Source: Chloracidobacterium sp. (GTDB lineage: Bacteria; Acidobacteriota; Blastocatellia; Pyrinomonadales; Pyrinomonadaceae). From it: DNA of 64,000 nucleotides. This document shows positions 31,891 through 39,984 of this stretch, in pieces. The position numbers and the translations under genes were made by a program. The DNA is taken from contig JADJWP010000002.1 in the NCBI GenBank assembly GCA_016716305.1, positions 742,501 through 806,500 of the forward strand. The letters are read 5' to 3'. A model generated the notes under the pieces. It worked only from the letters and a program-made list of their open reading frames with translations, made no database searches and was not told the DNA's origin. The stretch's first letter is position 1, and every line of letters begins with the position of its first letter.

Positions 31891-33249
31891 ATGTTCCCGA
31901 CAACCGAATTACAGAAACCCGTTATAAAGACCGCGCTTCCGGGCCCAAAGGCTCAGGAGATAATTGATGCCGACTCCCAGTTCGTTACACCAAGCTATCC
32001 GCGTCCTGATTACAAACTAGTCGCGGAAAGAGGCTACGGCGTTTGGATCGAGGATCCGGACGGCAACGTGTTTCTCGATTGCAATGCCGGCGTCGCCGTC
32101 TGCTCGACAGGCCATTGCCATCCAGAAATCGTCAAGGCGATCAGCAATCAGGCAGCTGAGCTGATCCACCTGTGCGGCACCGATTTTTATTACCGGCACA
32201 TGCCTGCTTTGGGAAAAAAGCTGGATGAGATCGTCCCGATCGATGGGCCGACCAAATCGCATTTCGCCAACAGCGGCGCCGAAGCCATCGAGACCGCTTT
32301 GAAGCTCGCGATGTACCACACCAAGCGGCAAAAGTTCATTTCGTTCTACGGTTCGTTCCATGGCCGCACGCTCGGGGCGCTCTCGCTTACGTCGTCGAAG
32401 AAGGCTCAAAGGTTGGGCTTCGCGCGTCAGGCTCTCGACGTTGTACACGTTCCCTACCCGAATTGCTATCAGTGTCCGTTCAATCTTGGTAAATGTAATG
32501 ACGGAAGCTGTTGCATGGGAACGGTCAGCTGGATCGAGGATCGGCTTTTCAATACGACCACCCCGCCCGAAGAAGTAGCAGGCATCGTACTTGAGGTCGT
32601 CCAGGGTGAAGGCGGCTATGTGCCCGCCCCGACCGAGGTGGTCAAAGCCATCCGTCAGATCTGCGACAAACACGGCATCATGCTGATCGTTGACGAGGTC
32701 CAATCCGGAATGGGCCGCACCGGAAAGATGTTTGCGCTCGATCATCACGAAGGCGTTAAGGCCGACATCGTCTGCATGGCAAAGGGCATCGGCTCCGGAA
32801 TGCCGATCGGCGTTTGTACTGCACGCGCCGACGTCATGACCTGGCACAAAGGTGCACACGCTTCGACATTCGGCGGTAACCCGGTCGCGATCGCTTCTGC
32901 GTTGAAAACGATCGAACTTCTCGAAGGTGGATTGATCGAGAATTCGGCTGAGGTCGGCAGCTATTTGAAGGCTGGCCTCGAGAAATTAAAAGGGAAATAC
33001 GATTGCATCGGCGACGTACGCGGAATGGGAATGATGCTCGGCGTTGAGTTTGTTGCGGACAGGATATCGCGAAAACCTGCACCCGAACTTCGTGACCGTA
33101 TCGAGATGGCCTGCTTCAACAATGGCCTTATAATCCTTGGCTGCGGCACAAGCACGATCAGATGGTCTCCGCCACTTATTTTGACTAAAGAGAACGTTGA
33201 TGTTGCACTCGGGATCTTTGACAGTGCGATCGAAATGTCTATCGCTTAG
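31891..33249 (+). CDS. Class III PLP-dependent aminotransferase (acetylornithine/4-aminobutyrate type)
   Basis: 452 aa from ATG 31891, chosen for AAGGAG nine bases upstream. The open frame continues further upstream without a ribosome site. It transfers an omega-amino group to a 2-oxo acid with pyridoxal phosphate. Motifs: GYGVWIEDPDGNVFLDCNAGVAVCSTGHCHP, FANSGAEAIETALKLA, SFHGRTLGALSLTSS, the Asp of LIVDEVQSGMGRTG and the PLP Lys in CMAKGIGSGMPIG (about residue 296). An unusual Cys-rich insert (NCYQCPFNLGKCNDGSCC, about 191-208) resembles archaeal and related class III enzymes with broad omega-amino acid or ornithine specificity. The exact substrate cannot be read from sequence. Confidence 0.85.
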   Translation: MFPTTELQKPVIKTALPGPKAQEIIDADSQFVTPSYPRPDYKLVAERGYGVWIEDPDGNVFLDCNAGVAVCSTGHCHPEIVKAISNQAAELIHLCGTDFYYRHMPALGKKLDEIVPIDGPTKSHFANSGAEAIETALKLAMYHTKRQKFISFYGSFHGRTLGALSLTSSKKAQRLGFARQALDVVHVPYPNCYQCPFNLGKCNDGSCCMGTVSWIEDRLFNTTTPPEEVAGIVLEVVQGEGGYVPAPTEVVKAIRQICDKHGIMLIVDEVQSGMGRTGKMFALDHHEGVKADIVCMAKGIGSGMPIGVCTARADVMTWHKGAHASTFGGNPVAIASALKTIELLEGGLIENSAEVGSYLKAGLEKLKGKYDCIGDVRGMGMMLGVEFVADRISRKPAPELRDRIEMACFNNGLIILGCGTSTIRWSPPLILTKENVDVALGIFDSAIEMSIA

Positions 33250-33352
33250 TCATCAATCAGAGACGGGGATAGTCCATCAACGACCCATGAATCTTTGACC
33301 TAAAGGCAACGGATCGGGTTCAAAATAAATGTCGCGGGCGTGAAAAAAAACC

Positions 33353-33381
33353 TTGACTTGGTAATCTATTAGATGTATCAT
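33353..33381 (+). promoter_or_regulatory. Sigma-70 promoter of a putative small RNA
   Basis: TTGACT (33353-33358), 17 bases, TATCAT (33376-33381). No coding frame follows on this strand. Confidence 0.7.
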
Positions 33382-33387
33382 TTTTTC

Positions 33388-33597
33388 AACGTAACGCGTT
33401 ATGTAGTATGTGAAGCTAGTGTTAGGCTTCGAGCTCGTCAAACGCCTTAAACGAAATCCGGCTCGGAAAGTAGTTTCGGGAACAACGTGGGGCGGGGACA
33501 CCTTTGAAGGTCATGTCGGCGCAAAGCTCTTGACATAGGACAAGGTACGAAAAAGATAAAAAAGGGCTTCTGTTGTAATGACAGTAGCCCTTTTTTC
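33388..33597 (+). ncRNA. Putative structured non-coding RNA, about 210 nt
   Basis: The span runs from the predicted start of a good promoter to the end of a strong terminator, with no usable reading frame (the ATGs near 33400 are followed at once by stops). Stems can be drawn: GAAGC/GCTTC in the first 50 bases, GAAAT/GTTTC in the middle, and ACCTT/AAGGT and ATGTC/GACAT near the 3' end. It does not show the SRP RNA GGAAGGAAGCAGC-type loop, the tmRNA tRNA-like end or RNase P cores. 6S RNA was considered because of the length, but no clear single long hairpin was found. Function unknown. Confidence 0.55.
33561..33597 (+). terminator. Rho-independent terminator of the putative small RNA
   Basis: GGGCTTCTGT pairs with ACAGTAGCCC (one mismatch) and is followed by six thymines. 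An adenine run precedes it, so it may also work on the minus strand. Confidence 0.85.
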
Positions 33598-33653
33598 TTT
33601 GGTTCCCGGTACCGGCCACCCCATCAGCGATTTCGATCAACCGGAGAGCTCTC

Positions 33654-33681
33654 AAAAAAAACCGGGCCGCGAATGACCCGG
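33654..33681 (-). terminator. Rho-independent terminator of etfBA
   Basis: On the minus strand CCGGG pairs with CCCGG around a short loop and is followed by eight thymines, 28 bases after the etfA stop. Confidence 0.8.
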
Positions 33682-33708
33682 GGCTTAAGGACGATCAGTT
33701 CGATCAGA

Positions 33709-34677
33709 TCAGCTTTTCGCCTTTTTGATCTCGTCGACCAAAACCGGAACGGCTTCGAACAGGTCGCCGACAATGCCGTAATCGGCGATGTCAAAGATCG
33801 GTGCTTCCGAGTCTTTGTTGATCGCTACGATCGTCCCGGAGTTTTTCATCCCAACGATATGCTGGATCGCACCGGAAATGCCGAGCGCAATGTAAAGTTT
33901 CGGGGCAACGGTCTGCCCAGATGAACCGATCTGGCGGTCGATCGGCAGCCATTCGCTGTCGCAGATCGGACGCGAGGCCGCTAGATCGGCACCCAACGCG
34001 TCTGCGAGCTGTTGAGCGATGGCTAGATTCTCCTGCGATTTGATTCCCCGGCCGACCGCAACGATGATCTCACTCTTGGTCAGATCGACCGAAGCTTTCG
34101 CTTCCTGAAAGGGCTCTTCGGCGGTCATTCTTACATCGCCGATGTTCACATCGATCGTCTCGACCGATGCACTTCCCTTCGCCGCCGAATCGCCACGGAA
34201 TGCGCCTGATTGAAAGGTAACAAAATACGGGGATTCGCCTCCGACCGTCAGATCTGCATCAAGCTTTCCAAGAAAGATGCGCCGCGTTAAAACGAGCTTC
34301 CCGTTTTCGGCCCTATAGCGGATAACATCACCGACGACCTCGCTCCCAAAACGCGTTGCGACCTTTGGGGCGAAATCGCGCACCTGATAAGTGTGCGACA
34401 TCACAATATACAGCGGGTTGGTCGCCCTGATCACCTGCTCCCAAGCGTCGGCATAGGCATCCGGCGTATATGTACCGAGTCGGTCGTTCTTTGCGACGAT
34501 CACCTTTTCGAGATCGTAACCTGCGATCTCTTGCACCAACGGACATTCACCTGTGCACGGAATGACCGCAGATGCCTTCATCCCAAGGTCGTTCCCGATG
34601 GCCTGCGCCGCAGCTATCGCTTCAAGTGAGGTCTTGTTCAATATGCAATTCTTATGTTCGATGAAAACGAGTATCAT
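33709..34677 (-). CDS. etfA: Electron transfer flavoprotein, alpha subunit
   Basis: 322 aa. With EtfB it carries electrons from acyl-CoA and other dehydrogenases to the quinone pool. The C-terminal FAD-binding domain is intact: VGRGIKSQENLAIAQQLADALGADLAASRPICDSEWLPIDRQIGSSGQ and LYIALGISGAIQHIVGMKNSGTIVAINKDSEAPIF. The start ATG 34677 overlaps the etfB stop (ATGA), a coupling typical of this gene pair. It is followed by a terminator. Confidence 0.95.
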   Translation of the reverse strand: MILVFIEHKNCILNKTSLEAIAAAQAIGNDLGMKASAVIPCTGECPLVQEIAGYDLEKVIVAKNDRLGTYTPDAYADAWEQVIRATNPLYIVMSHTYQVRDFAPKVATRFGSEVVGDVIRYRAENGKLVLTRRIFLGKLDADLTVGGESPYFVTFQSGAFRGDSAAKGSASVETIDVNIGDVRMTAEEPFQEAKASVDLTKSEIIVAVGRGIKSQENLAIAQQLADALGADLAASRPICDSEWLPIDRQIGSSGQTVAPKLYIALGISGAIQHIVGMKNSGTIVAINKDSEAPIFDIADYGIVGDLFEAVPVLVDEIKKAKS

Positions 34678-35450
34678 ATCGCCCGCACCTCCGATCTGAG
34701 CTTTTCGACCAATTCGACCGCTCCTGCCTTCGCGTCTCCGTTACCAAGAATCTGGGTATGCTTGGTCTTCAATGGCATGTAAACCCTCTGTATCGCCTGT
34801 CCGCCGGCAAACGTCTCGATCGACGGTGTAACATCCCTGATCTCTTTTTTCTTCGCCGCCATTATCCCCTTGAGCGAAGCGTATCGGATCTGCGATATCC
34901 CTGACTGGATGGTGAACAATGCTGGAAGTCTGTAGCTGAACCATTGATACCAACCGCTTTCGAGCTCGCGTTTTATCCGAAGACTCTCGCCAAGGCTGGC
35001 GCGGTCGATCTCGATCACGATCGTGCCGTGAGGAATGCCGAGCATTTCGGCAAGGACCACACCGGTCTGGCCGAAGCTTGCATCGTCGGACTGCAGTCCC
35101 GCAAATACCAGGTCGGGATTCTCGTCGCCGATCGCTCCGGCTATCGCACCGGCGATCTGGTAGGGCGAAAGTTTATTGGCTTGGTCGACAACGACATGTA
35201 TCGCGCGATCTGCCCCTCGGGCGAGTGCGTCCTTGATCACGGCTTTCGCCGACTGCGGACCAAGCGTACAGACGATCACCTCGCCATCGCCCTTAGCCTC
35301 TTTCAGCCGAAGAGCTTCCTCGAGCGCGTAACCGTCAGACTCGTTCGTCTGTGTTGCCACATCGGTCTCATTGATCCATTTCTCATCAGGCCCGATCCTC
35401 AAGACAGCGTCCTTGTTGGCGACCTGTTTCATCAAGACTATGATCTTCAT
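34674..35450 (-). CDS. etfB: Electron transfer flavoprotein, beta subunit
   Basis: 258 aa. KIIVLMKQVANKDAVLRI at the N terminus, ESDGYALEEALRLKE, and the AMP/FAD loop with DLVFAGLQSDDASFGQTGVVLAEMLGIPHGT at about 117-147 mark the subunit. The segment RELESGWYQWFSYRLPALFTIQSGISQIRYASLKGIMAAKKKEI includes the usual recognition-loop region that docks dehydrogenases. AGAGG precedes ATG 35450. A palindromic operator lies at the predicted transcription start, suggesting acyl-CoA-responsive control. Confidence 0.95.
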   Translation of the reverse strand: MKIIVLMKQVANKDAVLRIGPDEKWINETDVATQTNESDGYALEEALRLKEAKGDGEVIVCTLGPQSAKAVIKDALARGADRAIHVVVDQANKLSPYQIAGAIAGAIGDENPDLVFAGLQSDDASFGQTGVVLAEMLGIPHGTIVIEIDRASLGESLRIKRELESGWYQWFSYRLPALFTIQSGISQIRYASLKGIMAAKKKEIRDVTPSIETFAGGQAIQRVYMPLKTKHTQILGNGDAKAGAVELVEKLRSEVRAI

Positions 35451-35463
35451 ATAACCTCTCGAC

Positions 35464-35481
35464 TGAATGAGCGTTCATTCA
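35464..35481 (-). promoter_or_regulatory. FadR(TetR)-type operator at the etfBA transcription start
   Basis: TGAATGA-GCGT-TCATTCA has half-sites identical to the consensus reported for the Bacillus subtilis FadR operator (TGAATGA-N4-TCATTCA), a TetR-family acyl-CoA-sensing repressor that controls etfBA-containing operons there. It lies between the -10 box and the start codon, where repression by blocking is expected. Confidence 0.65.
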
Positions 35482-35482
35482 G

Positions 35483-35511
35483 ATTCTAGTAGAAAAGCGT
35501 TCCGACCTCAA
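35483..35511 (-). promoter_or_regulatory. Sigma-70 promoter of etfBA
   Basis: On the minus strand TTGAGG (35511-35506), 17 bases, TAGAAT (35488-35483). The FadR-like operator starts two bases downstream of the -10 box. Confidence 0.65.
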
Positions 35512-35531
35512 ACTGGACGAAACGCTTGAAA

Positions 35532-36776
35532 TTATTCCTCGTATTTCTTAAAGATCAGGCATGCATTAGTTCCGCCGAATCCAAAGCTGTTGGACAATGC
35601 AAAGTCAATCTCGGCTTTTCTTGCGACATTTGGAACATAGTCGAGGTCGCATTCCGGATCCGGCGTTTCGTAGTTGATCGTCGGCGGCAGCATCCCTTCT
35701 TTTATCGCAAGGACCGAGAATACCGCCTCGATGCCACCAGCTGCTCCGAGCGCATGCCCGGTCATAGATTTTGTCGAGCTTACGGCGAGGCCATTGGTCG
35801 CGTGACCTCCAAACACGTTCTTGATCGCAAGCGATTCGAACTTGTCGTTATACGGGGTCGACGTGCCGTGAGCGTTGACGTAGCCGATCTGGTCGGGTGA
35901 AATTCCGGCATCTTTGATAGCACGCTGCATCACTCGGATCGCCCCGGAACCAGTTTCATCCGGCATCGTCACGTGAAATGCGTCGCCGCTCATGCCGTAG
36001 CCCACTATTTCAGCAATGATCTTCGCACCGCGAGCCTTGGCAAATTCGAGTTCCTCGAGGATCATGATGCCCGATCCTTCGCCGATCACGAAGCCGTCGC
36101 GCTCAAGATCGAACGGCCGAGAGGCGCGTTTCGGATCGTCGTTTCGCGTCGAGAGAGCACGCATCGAGGCAAATCCCGCAACTGACATCGGCGTGATCGC
36201 GCTTTCGGCTCCGCCGCAGATCATCGCATCCGCATCGCCTCTCTCGATCAGTCGAAAGCTGTCGCCGATCGCATGAGCTCCAGCAGAGCATGCAGTCGCG
36301 GTTGCCGAGTTTGGGCCCTTGGCACCATGGCGGATCGAAACGTTTCCGGCTGCGAGATTGACTATCGCTGAGACTATGAAGAAAGGTGAGACTCGGTCAG
36401 GGCCCGAGTTGAGAAGCTTCTCGTGTTCGCGCTCGATAGCCCAAAAATCGCCGATACCCGAACTTATGTAGGTACCGACCATTTCGGCGTTCGATTCGTC
36501 TATCACGAGCCCGCTATGCTTCATCGCTTCATCCGAAGCGGCAAGAGCGAAATGAGTAAACGCTCCCATTCGCCTTGCTTCCTTCTTATCAAGAAAGCTC
36601 AACGGATCGAAGTCCTTTACCTCGCAGGCAAATTTGACTGAAAACTTCTCAGGATCGAACTTTTTGATGTAGTCCGCACCATTTGCGCCGCTCATCAGCG
36701 CTTCCCACGTTGTCGGGACGTCGTTGCCGATCGGCGTGATCAACCCGAGTCCTGTAACTACTACGCGACGTTTCAT
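35532..36776 (-). CDS. fabF: Beta-ketoacyl-ACP synthase II
   Basis: 414 aa. Elongating condensing enzyme of type II fatty acid synthesis. Active-site Cys in TATACSAGAHAIGDS (about 165), His in NAHGTSTPYND (about 305) and His in MTGHALGAAGGIEA (about 342), with the KAS signature and C-terminal NSFGFGGTNACLIF. It is the last gene of the minus-strand run pyrD-yceD-rpmF-fabH-fabD-acpP-fabF, 79 bases after acpP. The spacer can form a GGAGAC/GTCTCC hairpin. Confidence 0.97.
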   Translation of the reverse strand: MKRRVVVTGLGLITPIGNDVPTTWEALMSGANGADYIKKFDPEKFSVKFACEVKDFDPLSFLDKKEARRMGAFTHFALAASDEAMKHSGLVIDESNAEMVGTYISSGIGDFWAIEREHEKLLNSGPDRVSPFFIVSAIVNLAAGNVSIRHGAKGPNSATATACSAGAHAIGDSFRLIERGDADAMICGGAESAITPMSVAGFASMRALSTRNDDPKRASRPFDLERDGFVIGEGSGIMILEELEFAKARGAKIIAEIVGYGMSGDAFHVTMPDETGSGAIRVMQRAIKDAGISPDQIGYVNAHGTSTPYNDKFESLAIKNVFGGHATNGLAVSSTKSMTGHALGAAGGIEAVFSVLAIKEGMLPPTINYETPDPECDLDYVPNVARKAEIDFALSNSFGFGGTNACLIFKKYEE

Positions 36777-36855
36777 AAGAATGCATTACGAAAAATGGAA
36801 AATGGACAATCCGGAGACTTAGGTCTCCCATGTCCATCGTCCTGTATCCGTTGGA

Positions 36856-37092
36856 TTACCCTTTGTGCTGTTCGACGTAAGCGTAAGCGTCCCGAACGCT
36901 CTGGATCTTTTCTGCGTCCTCATCCGGGATCTCGATGTCAAACTCTTCTTCAAAACGCATGACGAGTTCGACCAGGTCGAGTGAGTCGGCACCAAGGTCC
37001 TCGATGAACCGGGCGTTTTCGGTGACTTCCGCTTCATCAACACCCAATTCGTCAACAATGATCTGTTTGATCTTATCCTGAACTTCTGACAT
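36856..37092 (-). CDS. acpP: Acyl carrier protein
   Basis: 78 aa, the standard ACP length. The phosphopantetheine attachment motif GADSLDLVELVM is intact (Ser at about 37). Strongly acidic helices EVQDKIKQIIVDELGVDEAEV and FEEEFDIEIPDEDAEKI are typical. GGAGA precedes ATG 37092. It sits between fabD and fabF. The fabG gene that usually lies between fabD and acpP is missing. Confidence 0.97.
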   Translation of the reverse strand: MSEVQDKIKQIIVDELGVDEAEVTENARFIEDLGADSLDLVELVMRFEEEFDIEIPDEDAEKIQSVRDAYAYVEQHKG

Positions 37093-37103
37093 ATGTTCTC
37101 CTT

Positions 37104-38033
37104 TTATAGCGTTTCTCTAGTATTTCTTAAACTCTCTGCGTTATCAACATTCAAACAGCGAACGTCCCGGTCGATCTGACGAACTAGGCCCGAAAGGACC
37201 TTGCCCGGACCAATCTCCACAAACGTTTCCACGCCCAGGGACCGCAACTTCCGAACCGATTGTAACCATTTCACTGGCGACCAGACCTGTCTCCAGAGAT
37301 CGTTGTTTACTCCGCCCGGATCTTCATTTAACTCTGCATTGAGGTTCGTTACAATTGGAAATCGAAACTCCCGGTATTCCAAGTTATCAAGATCGACCCC
37401 CAACTTCTCTGCCGCAGGCTCCATAAGCGTACAATGGAACGGAGCTGAAACATTGAGTTTAATGGCCCTCTTAGCTCCGCGTTCCTTTAGCAACTCACAA
37501 GCTCTGTCAACCGCGTCCGCATCGCCCGCGATAACGATCTGCGAGGGCGAATTGATGTTCGCCGGGCTGCAGACCTGACCGTCTGCCGCCTCGGCACAGG
37601 CCGTTTCGACAGTGTCGACATCAGCTCCGAGTATTGCTGCCATCGCCCCGACCCCGACCGGAACTGCCTCTTGCATGTAGGTACCGCGTTTCCTGACCGT
37701 CCGAACCGCATCCGCGAAATCTAGGACGCCCGCGGCAACAAGCGCCGAATATTCGCCAAGACTGTGGCCTGCCGCAAAATCAGGATCGTCAAATCCTTCG
37801 CCTTTCATCGCACGAAAGGCCGCGACCGAAGTCGTGAGTATTGCCGGCTGCGTGTTTGCCGTCATTGCAAGGTCTTCCTCGCTGCCTGAAAAACACATTT
37901 CGGACAGCGGAAAACCCAATGCGTCATCCGCCGCTGCAAACACTTCGCGAGCTGCCGCAAAATTATCAAACAGGTCTTTTCCCATTCCGATGGCCTGCGA
38001 GCCCTGGCCTGGAAAAATATATGCGATCCTCAT
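37104..38033 (-). CDS. fabD: Malonyl-CoA:ACP transacylase
   Basis: 309 aa. Loads malonyl groups onto ACP. FPGQGSQAIGMGKDL at the N terminus, nucleophile GHSLGEYSALVAAG (Ser at about 91), the substrate-carboxylate Arg in VRKRGTYMQEAVP, and the catalytic His in LNVSAPFHCTLMEPA (about 200). It ends 11 bases before acpP and follows fabH by 81 bases. Confidence 0.96.
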   Translation of the reverse strand: MRIAYIFPGQGSQAIGMGKDLFDNFAAAREVFAAADDALGFPLSEMCFSGSEEDLAMTANTQPAILTTSVAAFRAMKGEGFDDPDFAAGHSLGEYSALVAAGVLDFADAVRTVRKRGTYMQEAVPVGVGAMAAILGADVDTVETACAEAADGQVCSPANINSPSQIVIAGDADAVDRACELLKERGAKRAIKLNVSAPFHCTLMEPAAEKLGVDLDNLEYREFRFPIVTNLNAELNEDPGGVNNDLWRQVWSPVKWLQSVRKLRSLGVETFVEIGPGKVLSGLVRQIDRDVRCLNVDNAESLRNTRETL

Positions 38034-38114
38034 AAATGCAAGCTTGAGCGTGAACTACAGCGAAACAAACTACGTTCGATTCGCCCGCCGCAAGCAAAAA
38101 ATATAAAAAGAAGA

Positions 38115-39101
38115 CTAGAACCTTATGACGGTACCGCCCCACGTTACGCCGCCGCCGAAAGCGGTCAAGAGCACGAGGCTTCCTTCCTTTATCCTTCCCG
38201 ATTGGATGCACTCGTCGATCGCGATCGGGATCGAAGCGGAGGACGTATTTCCATGCTCTGCAATATTTGAATAAACCTTTTCCTCGGGAACACCAAGGCG
38301 CGATGCAACCGCATCCGTGATCCGCTGGTTTGCCTGATGCGGTATGACAAGGTCGACGTCATCAACCGTGTAACCGGCCTTTTCGAGCATTTCCGCAGAA
38401 ATATCGGCCATTGATCGAACTGCGACCTTAAAGAGCTCGTTGCCCTTCATTTTGAAAAAATGCATACCATCGTCGATGGTTTTGTGCGAAGTGCCAAGTT
38501 TTGTGCCGCCGCCGGGAGCGTAAAGCTGTTCTTCATAGCGGCCGTCCGATCGGATCTTGGTCGCCAGAATGCCTTTCCCCTTCGGCACAGGGCCAACAAC
38601 TGCCGCCCCGGCGCCATCGCCGAAGATCACACAAGTCGATCGATCGGTATAGTCAACGTACTTTGTCAGAACCTCGGCACCGATCACAAGGGCGTATTTT
38701 ATCTGACCGGTCCTGATCATCGATTCGACCATCGTCAAACCATAAAGAAACCCCGAACAGGCAGCAAACACATCCATCCCGGCAGCATTGGTCGCACCGA
38801 TCTGAGCCTGGATCAGTGCCCCCGTTGAGGGCATTATTTGATCCGGCGTTGTCGTCGCACAGACAATAATGTCAATATCGGTGGGCTTCAAGCCGGCTCG
38901 ATCAAGGGCCTGTTTGGCCGCCGCCGTCCCGAATTGCGACGTGTATTCGTTGTCAGCCGCCTTGTGCCGCTGTTTGATACCGGTTCGCGATGTGATCCAC
39001 TCATCAGATGTCTCGACGATCTTTTCCAAGTCAGCATTTGTCAAAATGCCTTCCGGATAAGCGTGCCCCATCCCGAGAATGCCCGCGTTGTGCTCTGTCA
39101 T
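38115..39101 (-). CDS. fabH: Beta-ketoacyl-ACP synthase III
   Basis: 328 aa. Primes fatty acid synthesis by condensing acyl-CoA with malonyl-ACP. DEWITSRTGIKQRHKA at about 33-48, active-site Cys in MDVFAACSGFLYGL (about 115), His in VIPHQANQRITDAV (about 255), Asn in YSNIAEHGNTSSASIPIA (about 285) and the terminal GGGVTWGGTVIRF. It lies directly after rpmF. plsX, often between rpmF and fabH, is absent. Confidence 0.97.
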   Translation of the reverse strand: MTEHNAGILGMGHAYPEGILTNADLEKIVETSDEWITSRTGIKQRHKAADNEYTSQFGTAAAKQALDRAGLKPTDIDIIVCATTTPDQIMPSTGALIQAQIGATNAAGMDVFAACSGFLYGLTMVESMIRTGQIKYALVIGAEVLTKYVDYTDRSTCVIFGDGAGAAVVGPVPKGKGILATKIRSDGRYEEQLYAPGGGTKLGTSHKTIDDGMHFFKMKGNELFKVAVRSMADISAEMLEKAGYTVDDVDLVIPHQANQRITDAVASRLGVPEEKVYSNIAEHGNTSSASIPIAIDECIQSGRIKEGSLVLLTAFGGGVTWGGTVIRF

Positions 39102-39141
39102 TGATTAGAATTAGAACTCAAAAGTCCCGAAAACTCAAAAT

Positions 39142-39327
39142 CTAGTCTGATTCCTTCACATCAATGATCTGCCGGCCTTTGTACATTCCGGTTTTGGGGT
39201 CGATACGGTGCGGAGCCTTGGATTCACCCGAATCTTTGTCAAGGTAAAACTGCGGGGTTTTCAGCGCGTCATGGGCCCGTCGCTGACGGGTCCGCGATTT
39301 TGAGTGTCGTCGTTTTGGATTTGGCAT
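39142..39327 (-). CDS. rpmF: 50S ribosomal protein L32
   Basis: 61 aa, the normal size. PNPKRRHSKSRTRQRRAHDALK is the conserved N terminus of L32. The Cys-pair zinc ribbon found in some L32 is absent, so this is the Cys-minus form. An AGAGG-type ribosome site precedes ATG 39327. It follows the yceD/DUF177 gene as in most bacteria. Confidence 0.96.
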   Translation of the reverse strand: MPNPKRRHSKSRTRQRRAHDALKTPQFYLDKDSGESKAPHRIDPKTGMYKGRQIIDVKESD

Positions 39328-39385
39328 AATTTAACCTCTGACCATTTGTCTTACCGATAAGGATCGAGCCTTCGATAGCTGACGG

Positions 39386-39895
39386 TCATTTTAGACTTTG
39401 GAGAACGGCCCACCGAGGATCCATTTCCACATCATTACATTCACAGTCTGACACATTCAGGTCAACGCCGCATTTCTGGCACAGACCCTTGCAATCAGGC
39501 TTACATAAAAACTGCGTCGGCAGATTCAGGATAAGCTGCTCGCGAACCGCGTCGCATAGGTTTAGCTGACCGCCCTCGACCACATCCAGGTCGAGATCTT
39601 CGCGGGACAATTCACGCTCTCGTTCGGCAGCAAATTCGTCGGGACGGACATATGCTGCTTCGAAATCGAAATCGAATTCGGCCGATCTCCAAGCCAGGCA
39701 TCTGACGCATGCAAGCTCAAATGCCCCTTTGACCGACGCCCTCAAGATAAGTCGGCCCGAAGCGTTTTCGATCGTTCCGCTGAATCTGGTGTCCGAAACT
39801 GCCTTGGCATTCTCGATGCCCAGATCTACCTCAGACGAACCAAAAGCATACTCGACCCTTCGAATCCCATCGAGACTGTCAAGTTCCAATATCAT
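39386..39895 (-). CDS. DUF177 / YceD-family protein
   Basis: 169 aa. The family is linked to 23S rRNA/ribosome assembly and is almost always upstream of rpmF. Visible features: ACVRCLAWRSAEFDFDFEAAYV at about 62-83 and a C-terminal cysteine motif CKPDCKGLCQKCGVDLNVSDCECND (about 131-155), likely a metal site. The N terminus MILELDSLDGIRRVEYAFG fits the family. It lies 89 bases after pyrD. Confidence 0.9.
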   Translation of the reverse strand: MILELDSLDGIRRVEYAFGSSEVDLGIENAKAVSDTRFSGTIENASGRLILRASVKGAFELACVRCLAWRSAEFDFDFEAAYVRPDEFAAERERELSREDLDLDVVEGGQLNLCDAVREQLILNLPTQFLCKPDCKGLCQKCGVDLNVSDCECNDVEMDPRWAVLQSLK

Positions 39896-39984
39896 TGCCG
39901 GACAGCTAACTTTCGCAATTCGAGCAACTCGAAAGGCAAACTTTGTATTATAGCCGCTGAATGCGAGGTGTCAACTTTTACGGC

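Noticed and set aside
32017..32859. 280-codon minus-strand frame opposite the aminotransferase
   Set aside because: It is antisense to a well-conserved enzyme and shows no protein family. High-GC third positions keep it open.
33388..33597. Identification of the putative RNA as SRP RNA, tmRNA or 6S RNA
   Set aside because: The diagnostic motifs of the first two are absent, and a continuous 6S-like hairpin could not be drawn by eye.
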